From the NCBI GenBank assembly GCA_964036315.1, contig OZ038510.1:79129349-79193348 (forward strand): 64,000 nt of DNA. The letters run 5' to 3'. The notes beneath the pieces were generated by a model. It was not told where the DNA came from. It worked only from the letters and a program-made list of their open reading frames with translations, and did no database searches. Below are positions 22,461-31,899 of this stretch, in pieces. The stretch's first letter is position 1. Every line of letters begins with the position of its first letter. The position numbers and the translations under genes are program-made. This stretch comes from Acanthosepion esculentum (lineage: Eukaryota > Mollusca > Cephalopoda > Sepiida > Sepiidae).

Positions 22461-22484
22461 GTTAAAATCACGTCGGCGTCACCA
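22461..22484 (-). other. Primer-binding site, tRNA-Trp type
   Basis: Plus-strand ATCACGTCGGCGTCACCA matches the 3' end of an animal tRNA-Trp (ATCACGTCGGGGTCACCA) with one mismatch. It lies 4 bp inside the 5' LTR, the usual place for first-strand priming. Confidence 0.85.
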
Positions 22485-22488
22485 CTTA

Positions 22489-23208
22489 TGGTGATGGGGG
22501 GTAGAGTTCTCGTTGTTAATTGTTGCTTGTATCAGAAGGTAGATAAATAGTAGCAGTCCTTCGGGACAGCCGCTAGTTTGGCCTAAAGGTTCAACAAACA
22601 ATCAAATTGGGGTCACCATAACATAAACAAAATAACATACGAAAGAGAAGGGTATATCAAAAACACTTTGTATTTAAATGCAACATCAATGAATAGTACA
22701 ATGTTTCTTGATTTACACGCACAAAGTCCGTTACAAAATGTTCATTCATAGAAGAGAAATCCGATTATTAAAAGAATATAAGTGTCTTTTGTTAATACTT
22801 AAGTTCATGACGTGCTGGTCACAGGAGATGAAAGGTGAGGTCAATGGGTTGGTAGGAGTCCTTTGATATCTCCGTTGGTGAAGGAAGGCTGAAGGCATCG
22901 GGTTTGATGGGTGAGAAAAGCGTAGCGACATTCACTGACGGTACTTCAAAGCTTTCTCTCCTAGAAGTGAATTTATCGCTCTATTTATGTGTGCCCATCG
23001 GATCAGAGTCAGTCTGCCGAAACAAACTGTTGGGTATGGCGCGGAGCCGTTTAATTGGTGGAAATTGCTTATTATTCTTTTTATTTCTTTTTAATTTTCC
23101 CCCGGAAATTCTGCGTGGAGCCGGGTGCGCAAAGACCAGTATTGGTCATTTGCTGTCTAAACCTCTGAGGGTTAATATCCGGTCCTTCGCTTGCTCCGTG
23201 CCACCACA
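22489..23208 (-). repeat. 5' LTR of the CsRn1-like element
   Basis: 720 bp, two mismatches to the other LTR. Flanked on its outer side by the target duplication CTACTA at 23,209-23,214. Transcription of the element should start here, leftwards. Confidence 0.95.
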
Positions 23209-23640
23209 CTACTACTAAGAAAATTAGGGTCATGCGAATACACACTAAATTCGTAGACTACACATCCTACCGAGGAAAACAAATGAGTTTTCCTTCAAGG
23301 AAGCCATAAAACTGTTAACAGAACTTTAGCCCAAACACCTCACTATTCCATAAAAGATGGAAATGTCTGAATCTAACAAGAAAGGACAGCGAAACTATAT
23401 ATAACATTCGCTTCCATTGTAAACAAACATTGTGATGACTAAGTTATCTGAACTAAGCCCGGACAATTTTAAATGTTTAATATTCGTTCAAGGCCTGGTT
23501 TCGACTAAAGACGCGGAGATCAGACAAAGAATTCTTACAAAACTGGAGAGTAGCGAACACGATGAGATTGTAGGGGGCGTGCAGGATCATTCATTATTTG
23601 AAGAGAGATTCAGAAGGAATTTTGTAGGTTGCGTGTAGTA
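23209..23640 (+). pseudogene. Old gypsy gag, continuation after the insertion
   Basis: Homology resumes at the target duplication with an LRKLG block and later a clean stretch (23,432-23,570) containing KLSELSPDNFKCLIFVQGL and AEIRQRILTKLE, typical of gypsy Gag C-terminal capsid. At least two frame changes and several stops lie between. The frame ends in unrelated sequence near 23,580-23,640. Confidence 0.6.
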
Positions 23641-24650
23641 CTGCGTCCCGAACAAAATAAACAATTACTTCAAAGGCAATTAAAAAAGAGAGACGAGACA
23701 TAATTCAAACAAACAACGTAACATTTATGTACAATTGAAAAGGTATTTACAATAGTGTATTATGTTGCCGGATGTTCAATGTTAGAAATAGTGTCGTATT
23801 GGTTTAAGTCGAGAAAAGTTGCGTACCCTTAACTTGGTATATTTGTATCTAAGCTCATAGAAGTAGATTGTAGATTGTACTTGCGTAAGTGTCATAGTGA
23901 ATGTTCTGTTCACTTTGGGTAAGCAAAGTTGTTTTATGTTCGAAAGTTCTTTTACGTCTGACTGCGTTAGTCAAAGACGGGAGTTGCGTGAAGGTTACAT
24001 TTTGGTAATCGTGTTGCGCGGTCGAAATGGGTTGTCGGTGTGGTTTGCTCGGGTCTGCTCTGCTCGAATCTTTCTTGGAATACTCAAGGTGACACGTGTT
24101 GCTTCGGTTTATATGCAGTCGAAGAGGCTCCGGGAAGAATGGCGCGAAGAATAATCGTGCGCGTGGGAGCGATCTGATTGGTCGAAACTGACCAATCAGC
24201 AAGTCGGATTTACGGTGATCGACCAATGGATGTAAGAAGAGTTTATTTCCAGCGGAGGGTAGACTGGCTCTTGTGGAAGATTCCACAAGATCGCTGAAAA
24301 ATGATCGCACGCCTTCTACCATTGTCCTCAGGTGCGCCCTTTCTGGGATTATGTTGGCGAGCTGACGGCTCGTATCGCTTCCGATCAGCTCGTGTCCATC
24401 GATCTCGCGTACATGTGTGACAATGTGTCGCCCCCGTTCTCTGGGGTAAAACGGATGGTGTTTTTTACGTTGCTAGCCGTGGCTAGAATGGTCGTGTGGA
24501 TGACGCGAAAGGATGGAATCTTACGAAACGATCATTATTCGTATCAGGATCTGATTTTGTTCTTTAAGCATCAGCTTATGGTGAAAATCAGATCTGATCG
24601 AAACGTTTGATTTCGACAGATTTCAATGAAAGGTGGGTATCTGAGGCGAG
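23641..24650. other. GC/CpG-richer block with promoter-like elements; possible LTR
   Basis: Noticeably richer in CpG than its surroundings. On the minus strand, paired CCAAT boxes (24,174-24,199) lie about 60 bp upstream of GCATATAAACC (TATA-like, about 24,109-24,119), followed by an ACACGTGT E-box. The outer end at 23,764 reads TGTTGCCGGATG, a common LTR terminus, but no partner copy or target duplication was found. Open frames on both strands (155 and 92 residues) have no recognised similarity and are not called as genes. Confidence 0.4.
24174..24199. promoter_or_regulatory. Perfect inverted CCAAT pair
   Basis: CTGATTGGTC and GACCAATCAG form a perfect 10-bp inverted repeat around a 6-nt loop. 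Each arm holds one CCAAT/ATTGG box (NF-Y type). Suggests a promoter, probably firing leftwards. Confidence 0.45.
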
Positions 24651-25090
24651 CCTGGTTTGTGTGGACGGGGCTAGCCTTGATTTTCTTTTTTAAGTCTCCT
24701 TAACGCAATGGGGCGGTTTCCTGTTGACCCCCACCCCGGTTAAGTTAGACATTATTTTGTGTTCCTAGTTAATGTGAATAAGTCTTGTTCCCGGCTTTTT
24801 CTTCTGTTATGATTCAGGTTGATATTATCAATCTCCCCAGTTTGTTTTTGTCCCCCTTTTTGATCTTGGCTGAGTCAGCTTTTGATTTTCCCATTCCGTC
24901 ATTTATTTTTCCCTCCCCGTTCCATTAGTGAGTGTGCTTCTTGATTCAATCTATCGATAGAATACAGCGGCCGCTCTTATTATTTTGAGGGGTGGACGGT
25001 TCCTACTAACATTGTTTTGTTTTCTTTTTGTCTTTGGTTGACATTTTGAGTTTCTTGTCGGGGTTCATAACCCCTCCCCATCATTTCATG
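24651..25090. other. No gene seen
   Basis: T-rich plus strand of mixed composition, no open frame or recognised repeat. Confidence 0.35.
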
Positions 25091-25097
25091 TTTCATG

Positions 25098-25250
25098 GAG
25101 GCACGGTGGAGTAATGGATAACGGCTTGGATTGAGGAATCGGAAAGCCGAGTTCGAATTCCAGTCGAATCCATTACATTCACTTACATGCTAATACCCTT
25201 GGGAAAGGTGTGAATCCTCTTCTTCTCCCTCCAACTATGGACAGAGAAAG
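25098..25250 (+). repeat. SINE family 1 (tRNA-derived head)
   Basis: ggcacggtggagtaatgg fits a tRNA A box and gagttcgaattccagtc a B box, about 40 bp apart. The body (ccattacattcact, ctaatacccttgggaaagg) is shared with copies at 7.8 and 36.1 kb. It is the best-preserved head of the family here. Confidence 0.8.
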
Positions 25251-25472
25251 ACTTGTCGTACTTTGAAGAACAGCGAGTTAAATACGAAAAATTCATCAAG
25301 GGAAATGAATTTGTTACCATACCAGAACAATTTCCCTGCTGACCACCGACGTAAAAAGTCGGAAATTGATTGGGGTCAGCAGGGAAGCCCTGGAAGAGGC
25401 AGTTAAAAGCCTACACATTGCTCTGAAAATTCTGGCGAGAAGAAGCAATGCTATTCGAGCCCGTAGATGAAG
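25251..25472 (+). pseudogene. Unassigned coding-like fragment
   Basis: At about 25,375-25,470 one frame reads VSREALEEAVKSLHIALKI then Arg/Ala-rich residues to a stop, with helix-like composition. The frame is closed upstream. It adjoins the palindrome and may be the end of a transposon gene; no family is claimed. Confidence 0.25.
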
Positions 25473-25603
25473 TTACATAATTTTAACAACTGGTTCGCCA
25501 AACTCGTGGAATTTTAATCGCTGGTTCATTTGAACCGGCTGAATCCTGAAACCAGCGATTAAAATTCCACGAGTTTGGCGAACCAGTTGTTAAAATTATG
25601 TAA
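25473..25603. repeat. Perfect 54-bp inverted repeat with 23-nt loop
   Basis: Left arm 25,473-25,526 and right arm 25,550-25,603 are exact reverse complements over 54 bases, running from ttacataattttaacaactg to aatcgctggtt. The arm contains ggttcgcc and aacaactggttc, reminiscent of hAT-type transposon ends that begin tgggattcagccgg. Confidence 0.95.
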
Positions 25604-26070
25604 ATTTGTATTTTTAAACACAGCTATTATATATAGCCTATAATACAACATAGTGCACGCTACGTAATGTGTATATGAACCACGATCTATAGTAACTAAA
25701 CATGGAATTACGTGATATGCTGATATAGCCTAATACCATGTTATGCACGTATATATCTATCATATTCTGCTAAATCTAGATCTAAATTAAATACATACAT
25801 ATATATGTATATATATATATACACACACGTACAATAGTGGGATTCAGCCGATTTTCACTGGTTCAAATGAAATGGTAATTAAAATTCCACGAGTTCGGTG
25901 AACCAGTTGTTAAAATCACATAAATTTGTATTTTTAAACACAGCTATATAGCCTATAATACAGCATAGTGCACGCTACGTAATGTGTATATGAACCACGA
26001 TCTAGCTATTGTAACTAAACTTGCGGAATTACGTGATATGCTGATATATATGCACATGACATGGTGTTAG
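25604..26070 (+). repeat. Tandem duplication following the palindrome
   Basis: Blocks at 25,604-25,745 and about 25,917-26,055 share atttgtatttttaaacacag, agcctataata, agtgcacgctacgtaatgtg and gaaccacgatct. The second is preceded by one diverged palindrome arm (25,838-25,920: gggattcagccgatttt, ccacgagttcggtgaacc). The left copy thus has two arms and the right one. Confidence 0.8.
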
Positions 26071-26740
26071 GCTATATCTATCATATTCTGCTGAACCAAA
26101 TTACCAGCTGACAGCTGAACTTTTTTTTTTTTAAAAAGATTTTCTGCAAGTTCTTCTCTATTTTAGTCCTAGATCTAGTTTATCTAGGGCTATTTTAGAT
26201 ATCTAAAATGCCTAGAGGCTACAGCTGCCAAGTGCCGTGCTTGCTGTCTGATTAAATTAGGTCTATAAAAAGTAAAGTTCTAATAAGCTTATGTAAGTTA
26301 TATTTATAAAAAAAAATTGGCATTTGGAGATCTGTATTTCAATTGAGATGGCGGTTGATTTTGTAGTTTTGTAGAAGTTTAAATGTACCTTTCCTATAAG
26401 ACTTAGTCACTTAAGGCCAGATCTAAATCTAGTAGGAAAATAGCCTCAATCTAATTAATATGCCTACGGAAAATGACTTACTAATATGTTTAGATTAACT
26501 AGATCTATATCTAAATTAAATTGAAAAAAAAAAAATTAACATTTTCCTAGATTCTAATTTTTAAATAATAATACTTAAGTATAACTATAAATCTATAAAT
26601 AATGTAAATGTTTGTTACAACTTGTGGCACAATAAAATTCTAAAAATTATTTTTCTCCATTTCATGGTTCAGACTTAAAATGAAGAGACAACAAAGTTTA
26701 TTGGGGTTTGTGCAAAAAATCCCTAGAATTGAAACTTCAA
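26071..26740. other. AT-rich spacer, no gene seen
   Basis: Repeated ctagatctag-type words and A runs. No supported gene. It may be the leader region of the transposon fragment that follows. Confidence 0.35.
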
Positions 26741-26752
26741 AGTACGAGTTGA

Positions 26753-27055
26753 GTGAGAGTGAAATGGAACCAAATTGAACAGAAAAAAAAAATGTCTGGT
26801 TCTGCTTCTGGTTTTAATGTATTAAATGGAGAAAATGCTGATGCAACTATTGTGAATGTCCAGCAATGTCGATATAAGGCAGATACTGACACTGTGCAAG
26901 GTCGATATAAGGCAGATACTGACATTGTGCAAGGTCGATATAAGGCAGATGCAACAAGATTACATCCAGACTGCTGGAGTAATGAACAATATGGAAATTT
27001 CCAGAAAAAATATGATAGCTTAATAGTTCCTAATAAGAAACTAGGATGTAGTTAG
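26753..27055 (+). pseudogene. hAT/KIAA1586-like transposase N-terminal fragment
   Basis: A 100-residue frame whose C-terminal part reads HPDCWSNEQYGNFQKKYDSL then IVPNKKLGCS before a stop. In related transposase-derived proteins this segment precedes a TTF-type zinc finger that starts at the cysteine of GCS, so the frame stops at the entry to the finger. Residues about 38-68 are a 36-bp internal repeat (RYKADTDTVQG, then RYKADTDIVQG, then RYKAD). Downstream frames are closed, so the protein is truncated. Confidence 0.45.
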
Positions 27056-28160
27056 TGATTTGGTTCTATAAATGTGAAGGAATGTCATGTCTCATTAGAA
27101 TGGACAATGTGCGATATTGTTGCATCAGGAAGAGATAACGCAATTTAACAAGAATTTCTCTGGAAAAAAATGAATGAGCTCTTTTTATTAAAAGCCTACA
27201 GTATTTGCTTAAAGCAACTTCAAGATCGTGCAGTTGATACAATTACAAAATGCATTGAATCAGGAGCATATTGCCTCTATGCGATAATTTTCAAGAGTCT
27301 ATACAGATTCATATTGTAAGCTTAAAGCCACTCTAGAATTTTATGCTCGTACGAGATGTCAAACATTCCTTCAATCAGTCTGAGCCCAATTAGCTTGTCT
27401 TCAATAGACATTTGTTCCAAACCCATTCTTTCAAATTCACAATATCTTGACGCTTTCAATTGCTGTAAATATTGTTTTGTCCGAACTCTCTACTTTTCAA
27501 AAAGTTAGTTCTTTCCATTATGACCAATCCTTTTTCCTAGTTGAAGGCATGCAATTGCATTCGAAATATTTAAATTTCAGTATTAAATAACCCATAGAGG
27601 TGTTGATATGCCACTAACCAATCAACCAACTATATGAATCTTCTGATGACTCCTAACTCTTCAGTTAATGATTGAATAAGCTTATGGTGAGTTCTGCGAC
27701 AAAGTATCTGTAGAAATTCCTCCATTGCATCGTTAAATATTTGAGCTTAACTTTAATAAAATATTGCAATAACAATCATAAATTTGAATGCTGGTTGTTA
27801 TTTTAAGAAGTAAGGGGGTACAAATGAAAAAAATTTGAAACTTCACTTTTTCCATTTCATTGAAACAGATGTTAAACACTTTTATCTTTCCTTTTTTCAT
27901 TTTATCAATGAAACCATGTAGCATCTTTGAAAACCATGTAGCATCTCTGATGTCTTGTTTTTCTCTAAAATTGTCATCTAGGAAGAAAATGAGTAACTGC
28001 CAACTGAGGTTTGAGTGTGACACTCTGGACTTATGAATATATGTTTTCCGCAATGTGTATAAATAGTGGTGTCAGGCTACTGACTGCAGTGATTATTGAG
28101 TTACTATTGAGTGGAACTATCCAGTTGAATTAGTGTGAATTATTGTGCGTCGATGATTTG
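27056..28160. other. Probable decayed transposon body; no intact gene
   Basis: Stops in all frames. A 106-residue minus frame at 27,733-28,053 shows no family features. Paired words (gaaaccatgtagcatct twice near 27,910-27,945) indicate small local duplications. Confidence 0.35.
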
Positions 28161-28753
28161 GGTTTTGATTTAGGATTTACCAGACGTTAAGTCGAGCCGT
28201 GCTACTAACAAGGTATTCACTGAAATGGTTAATTATCTTTCGTTGACTTTTACTTCTTTGTTCTTAAGTATTTATTTGTGGTTGTAATTAAATACTGTTT
28301 TATTTTAATATTGAAGTCTTTAGTTATACTTAATTATTAATGGCCACCGTATGTCACGAAAGAAACCAAAATGGAATAGTCCATTATTTATGAGGTATTG
28401 GCAGGAGATGTTAAACACTATTTTTCCCCTCTTTCTTTCATTCATTCATTTTTTCCCTGAAACCAAGTACTGTCGATGATATGTCTTTTCCATGTGATCA
28501 AAATGAGACAGTCCATTATTTATGAGGTATTGGCAGGGCGTAGCGGTTGTGCAAACTAAGGGAGAGACACAGAATTATAATAAGATGTTTGTGAACTATA
28601 GAAGAAGAAAAATTAAACGCATAACAACAAAGGGGGAGTATGCGGTAATGGCAGTGTGAAGAGAAAACCAGTCCTTTTGACGCAGATTTTTTCTTAGTAT
28701 GTTTGTTAAACTTTGCTGAATTTTCTTTGTCCTTGGTCTTCTTATTTTGGCAG

Positions 28754-28950
28754 TGAATTGGATAGTGATCAAAGACAATGCACAGATAGTGCAAAAGGCA
28801 GTGAAAACGATGATTGTTCTGAAGCAACTGACAAGATATTTCAGCCATATGATGTCACACAAAAACATACCGGAATTCCACGGAGGTTAATTCCCCTAAG
28901 AATTCGTGAGAAAGACAAATCTCAAAACAGAAATTCAATATATAAATCAG
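28754..28950 (+). CDS. Candidate internal exon of an unidentified gene
   Basis: A 197-nt open segment with a good acceptor (ttcttattttggcag) and donor (aaatcag/gtaaat). It reads from phase 2 into phase 1: starts ELDSDQRQCTDSAKGSE, acidic, then IPRRLIPLRIREKDK, basic. Base composition is less AT-rich than both sides. A possible small upstream exon (28,172-28,210, DLPDVKSSRATNK, between tttag and gtattc) is in the same direction but does not match in phase by itself. No partner exons or family were recognised; a transposon origin remains possible because hAT-like sequence lies upstream. Confidence 0.35.
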
Positions 28951-30780
28951 GTAAATATTTATTTCACATTATGGAAACAATAAATTGAACATTCAAACAT
29001 AAATAAATAATAATAAAATGGTGGTAAGTACATTATCACAGATTCTTTGAAAAATTCCTGATAAGAATATGCCCCAAAATTAATACTGGAATTTTTCAAA
29101 TATGATTTTTCCCCTTCAGAATTTATTATTAAAAAGTAACATTCATTTGAATCAGGTAAAATGGGAAAAAAAAAAGCTTTTGTGGAAACATTAAATGTTT
29201 AAAAATAATTATAAATTAAATTAAAAAAATTGACATTGGTTAACAAATTTTTTTCATTTTTATATTTAAACTGACCGCAATCAATGGAATAAACATTTAT
29301 TTACAATATATGGCATTACATTTGTACCTGCAAAAAAAATGATCTGTTAAAAAGACAGTGTTTTTTGTCACTGCTATTACTGTATACTCCCTTGGGAATA
29401 TTCGTTGCTTTAATAAGCTATTTTTAAGTATTTTAATAAAATCCAAACATATGAAACTGGATTTATGCATTCTCTGCTTTCTTGAGAATTGGTAACAAAA
29501 GAATTGAACTATTTTTAGATTTTTTATTTACAAGAATAATTTTATATTTACAAGTTTATAAAATATATGTGAACTAACTAATATATTATTTACCATATAA
29601 AGAAATAATTATGAAAACAATGTCTAAACAAGAGAAGAAGAAAATTTAAGTAAATACAATTACAAGTCTCTAATTATACATTTTGAATAATCTATTTTCC
29701 ATGCATTTCTTTTAGTTGTTCTTCCAACATAAATTTCCTAAAACAGATTTTGCAAGAATCTGGATTTATACTTTACTTCTTCAGAATTGACAACCAAAAA
29801 GTTAAATATGATTTATTAGACTGTTTAATTACAAGAATAGGTTTTAATGCTTTTGTTAATTCTGGAGTAAAAAAAGAGATTGCATGAACCCAGTTTCATA
29901 CGCTTGAGTTTTATTAAAATTCTAAAAATTGCTTTTTAAAATAATAGAAATTGTTGAAGTCTACAGTAATAGAGGTGTCAAGGGAAAAGAAATTCTACAG
30001 AGATAGGGAAATAAAAGTCTGCAGTAATAGCGGTGTCAAGGGAAAATGTACAGTAATAGCAGTGTCAAGGGAAAAGAAAAAAGTTCTTTTGACACTGTTT
30101 TTTGCAGGAATTAATGTTAAAATTAGCCACTTTAAACATTCCCGATCTTGTGCTATTTGATATACCTTTCCTGTTATTTTGAAGATAAAACTAATTTATT
30201 ATGTTTAAAATTAGTGGAAAAATATTGACAAAAATGTTAAGATAACAATAGCAGAGAAAGAACGTTAATGGGTCAATATCAAACTTTTTCTAGGATGAGA
30301 GTGTAATATCTGTACACAATGTTTTGTATCAAAACCCTTCCCTAGCTTCCCGACAGGATAAGAGTGTAGTATCTGAGCACTGTCTTGGATCAGAGCCGTC
30401 CTTCCTGAAGGGTTTTACCATATATTCTATAATAACGTAATTAACCGATTATGGCATAAAATTTCCTTAAAATTTTACCTCTTTTTGCTTAATCTGTCTT
30501 ACTGGCTTTATTAACTTGCTTGGGCTGAAATGATTTAAAAAAGAAAAATCTCCCTAAAGATTCCGATGTCATGCACTATTAGGTTAAATAGTTTCAGCAC
30601 CCTATTTTAGTAGGAGTTAATTAAACCAAAGTAGGTATAAAACTTATTAATTAATAATTCCAGAGGCTGGCCCCTAAATTTTGGCCTATAATTTGCATAT
30701 ACATAATTTATTATGTATTAATATACTGAGTCAGCAAAATGCTTGTTTAGATTATTAAGTAAATATCCTACTTAATAAGT
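28951..30780. other. AT-rich, no gene seen
   Basis: Contains a local direct repeat at 29,955-30,090 (cagtaatagcggtgtcaagg, three diverged copies) that opens a short Lys/Arg-rich frame. Nothing else supported. Confidence 0.35.
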
Positions 30781-31745
30781 GAACAAAGAATTTAAATCAA
30801 ATTTTTTTTTGCAAAATCAAACCATCTTGCCAAAAATCTGTTCTGAATAAAAAAATGCAATAAAACTAAGACATTATTTAATTAGGAAAGCTTTTAATTG
30901 CTTTTATGAATAATATATATTAAAGACAATATTGTCTGAAGAAGAAATTTTTTTTTAAAGAACTGCTTTCATTTTTTACAATTTTAAATTGAATAATTCA
31001 TAAAGTTTTTAAATCTTTTAAAATTCAGTTTCAATGTGATAACTCTTAGGAAATATTATTATTAAGTAAAACTATATTTACTAATCATATATTTTAAAGC
31101 TTATTGCAATCTGACGACCCCAATATTTTAAAAAGAATTTTGATTTGTTTTTGTATGTGTGATATACGTGCAGAATTTCTAAGTAGGGACTTTCAAACCT
31201 ATAACATTATCATTAAAAAGGTCATATGTTTTAAGTGATAAACTTTGTCTGTTTCACCATACTTAACTATGAACACATTCGGCAGTCATTCAGCTGCCAA
31301 TAAATCAACTAAAATGTCAGAAAAACAAGACCACGTGATTAAAAAATTCTTGTATACAACATTTTATGCTATAAGTAATATTTGTTACAAATCAGATTAA
31401 TTTAACTTTAAATATGTTAATTTTCCTCAAATACTGTTTCAGAAATATGTTTCACTTTTGCAAGATTTTTAAAACTGAGAATTAACTTTCGTTTACAAAA
31501 GTGTCAAAAATGGGTGTTTTCATCGATTTTACTGAAAAAAAAAAAAAAAAAAAAAAAAAAACGATTCTGATCAATATAATTTCTGTTTTGAAATACACCA
31601 CAGAGTATTTTGCTTACTGGAAATAGTAAATTTTAAATCCTTTAGCTTTCAATTAAAGTTAAATTGAAAGCTTCAAGAAAGCTATTTCATTTTAAAAAAT
31701 TTGTTTTAAACCTTACATATACTGAATTAGTGGAGGTACCTACTT
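30780..31745 (+). repeat. AT-rich interspersed repeat, second copy
   Basis: Collinear with about 8,180-9,330: aaaatctg..gcaataaaact, cttttatgaataatatatatt, acattttatgctataagtaa, tttagctttcaattaaagtt. Contains a poly-A run at about 31,538-31,560. Confidence 0.5.
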
Positions 31746-31899
31746 TTGACCAACCTTGATACTTTGCAATATTTCACCAGCTTGAGAAAGTCATTACTGC
31801 ATGAGATACACAGAACTCAACCATTTAATTTTGTTGAGGTTCAACAACATATTTTATGATGTAATATTATTCAAATACATTAAATGATGTACTATTATG

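Larger units (their letters stand above)
17638..23208 (-). mobile_element. Complete CsRn1-like Ty3/gypsy LTR retrotransposon
   Basis: A 5,571-bp minus-strand element: 5' LTR (22,489-23,208), primer site, gag, pol, polypurine tract, 3' LTR (17,638-18,357). The two 720-bp LTRs begin TG and end CA (element strand) and differ by eye at only two sites (17,747/22,598 and 18,037/22,888), so insertion was recent. Host DNA CTACTA is duplicated on both sides (17,632-17,637 and 23,209-23,214). The tRNA-Trp-type primer site and a Cx2Hx9Cx3C Gag knuckle are the hallmarks described for the CsRn1 clade. Both ORFs are intact, so the copy could be active. It sits inside an older gypsy gag in the opposite orientation. 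Confidence 0.95.

Noticed and set aside
23855..24322. 155-residue minus frame in the CpG-rich block
   Set aside because: Openness can follow from GC-rich composition; no domain, no start or splice support.
25098..25170. Genuine tRNA gene
   Set aside because: A and B boxes are present but the acceptor stem does not close and the same head begins other family copies; it is a SINE head.
28172..28210. 39-nt exon upstream of the 28.75 kb candidate
   Set aside because: Splice sites are plausible but short chance matches are common; phase does not join directly to the next candidate.
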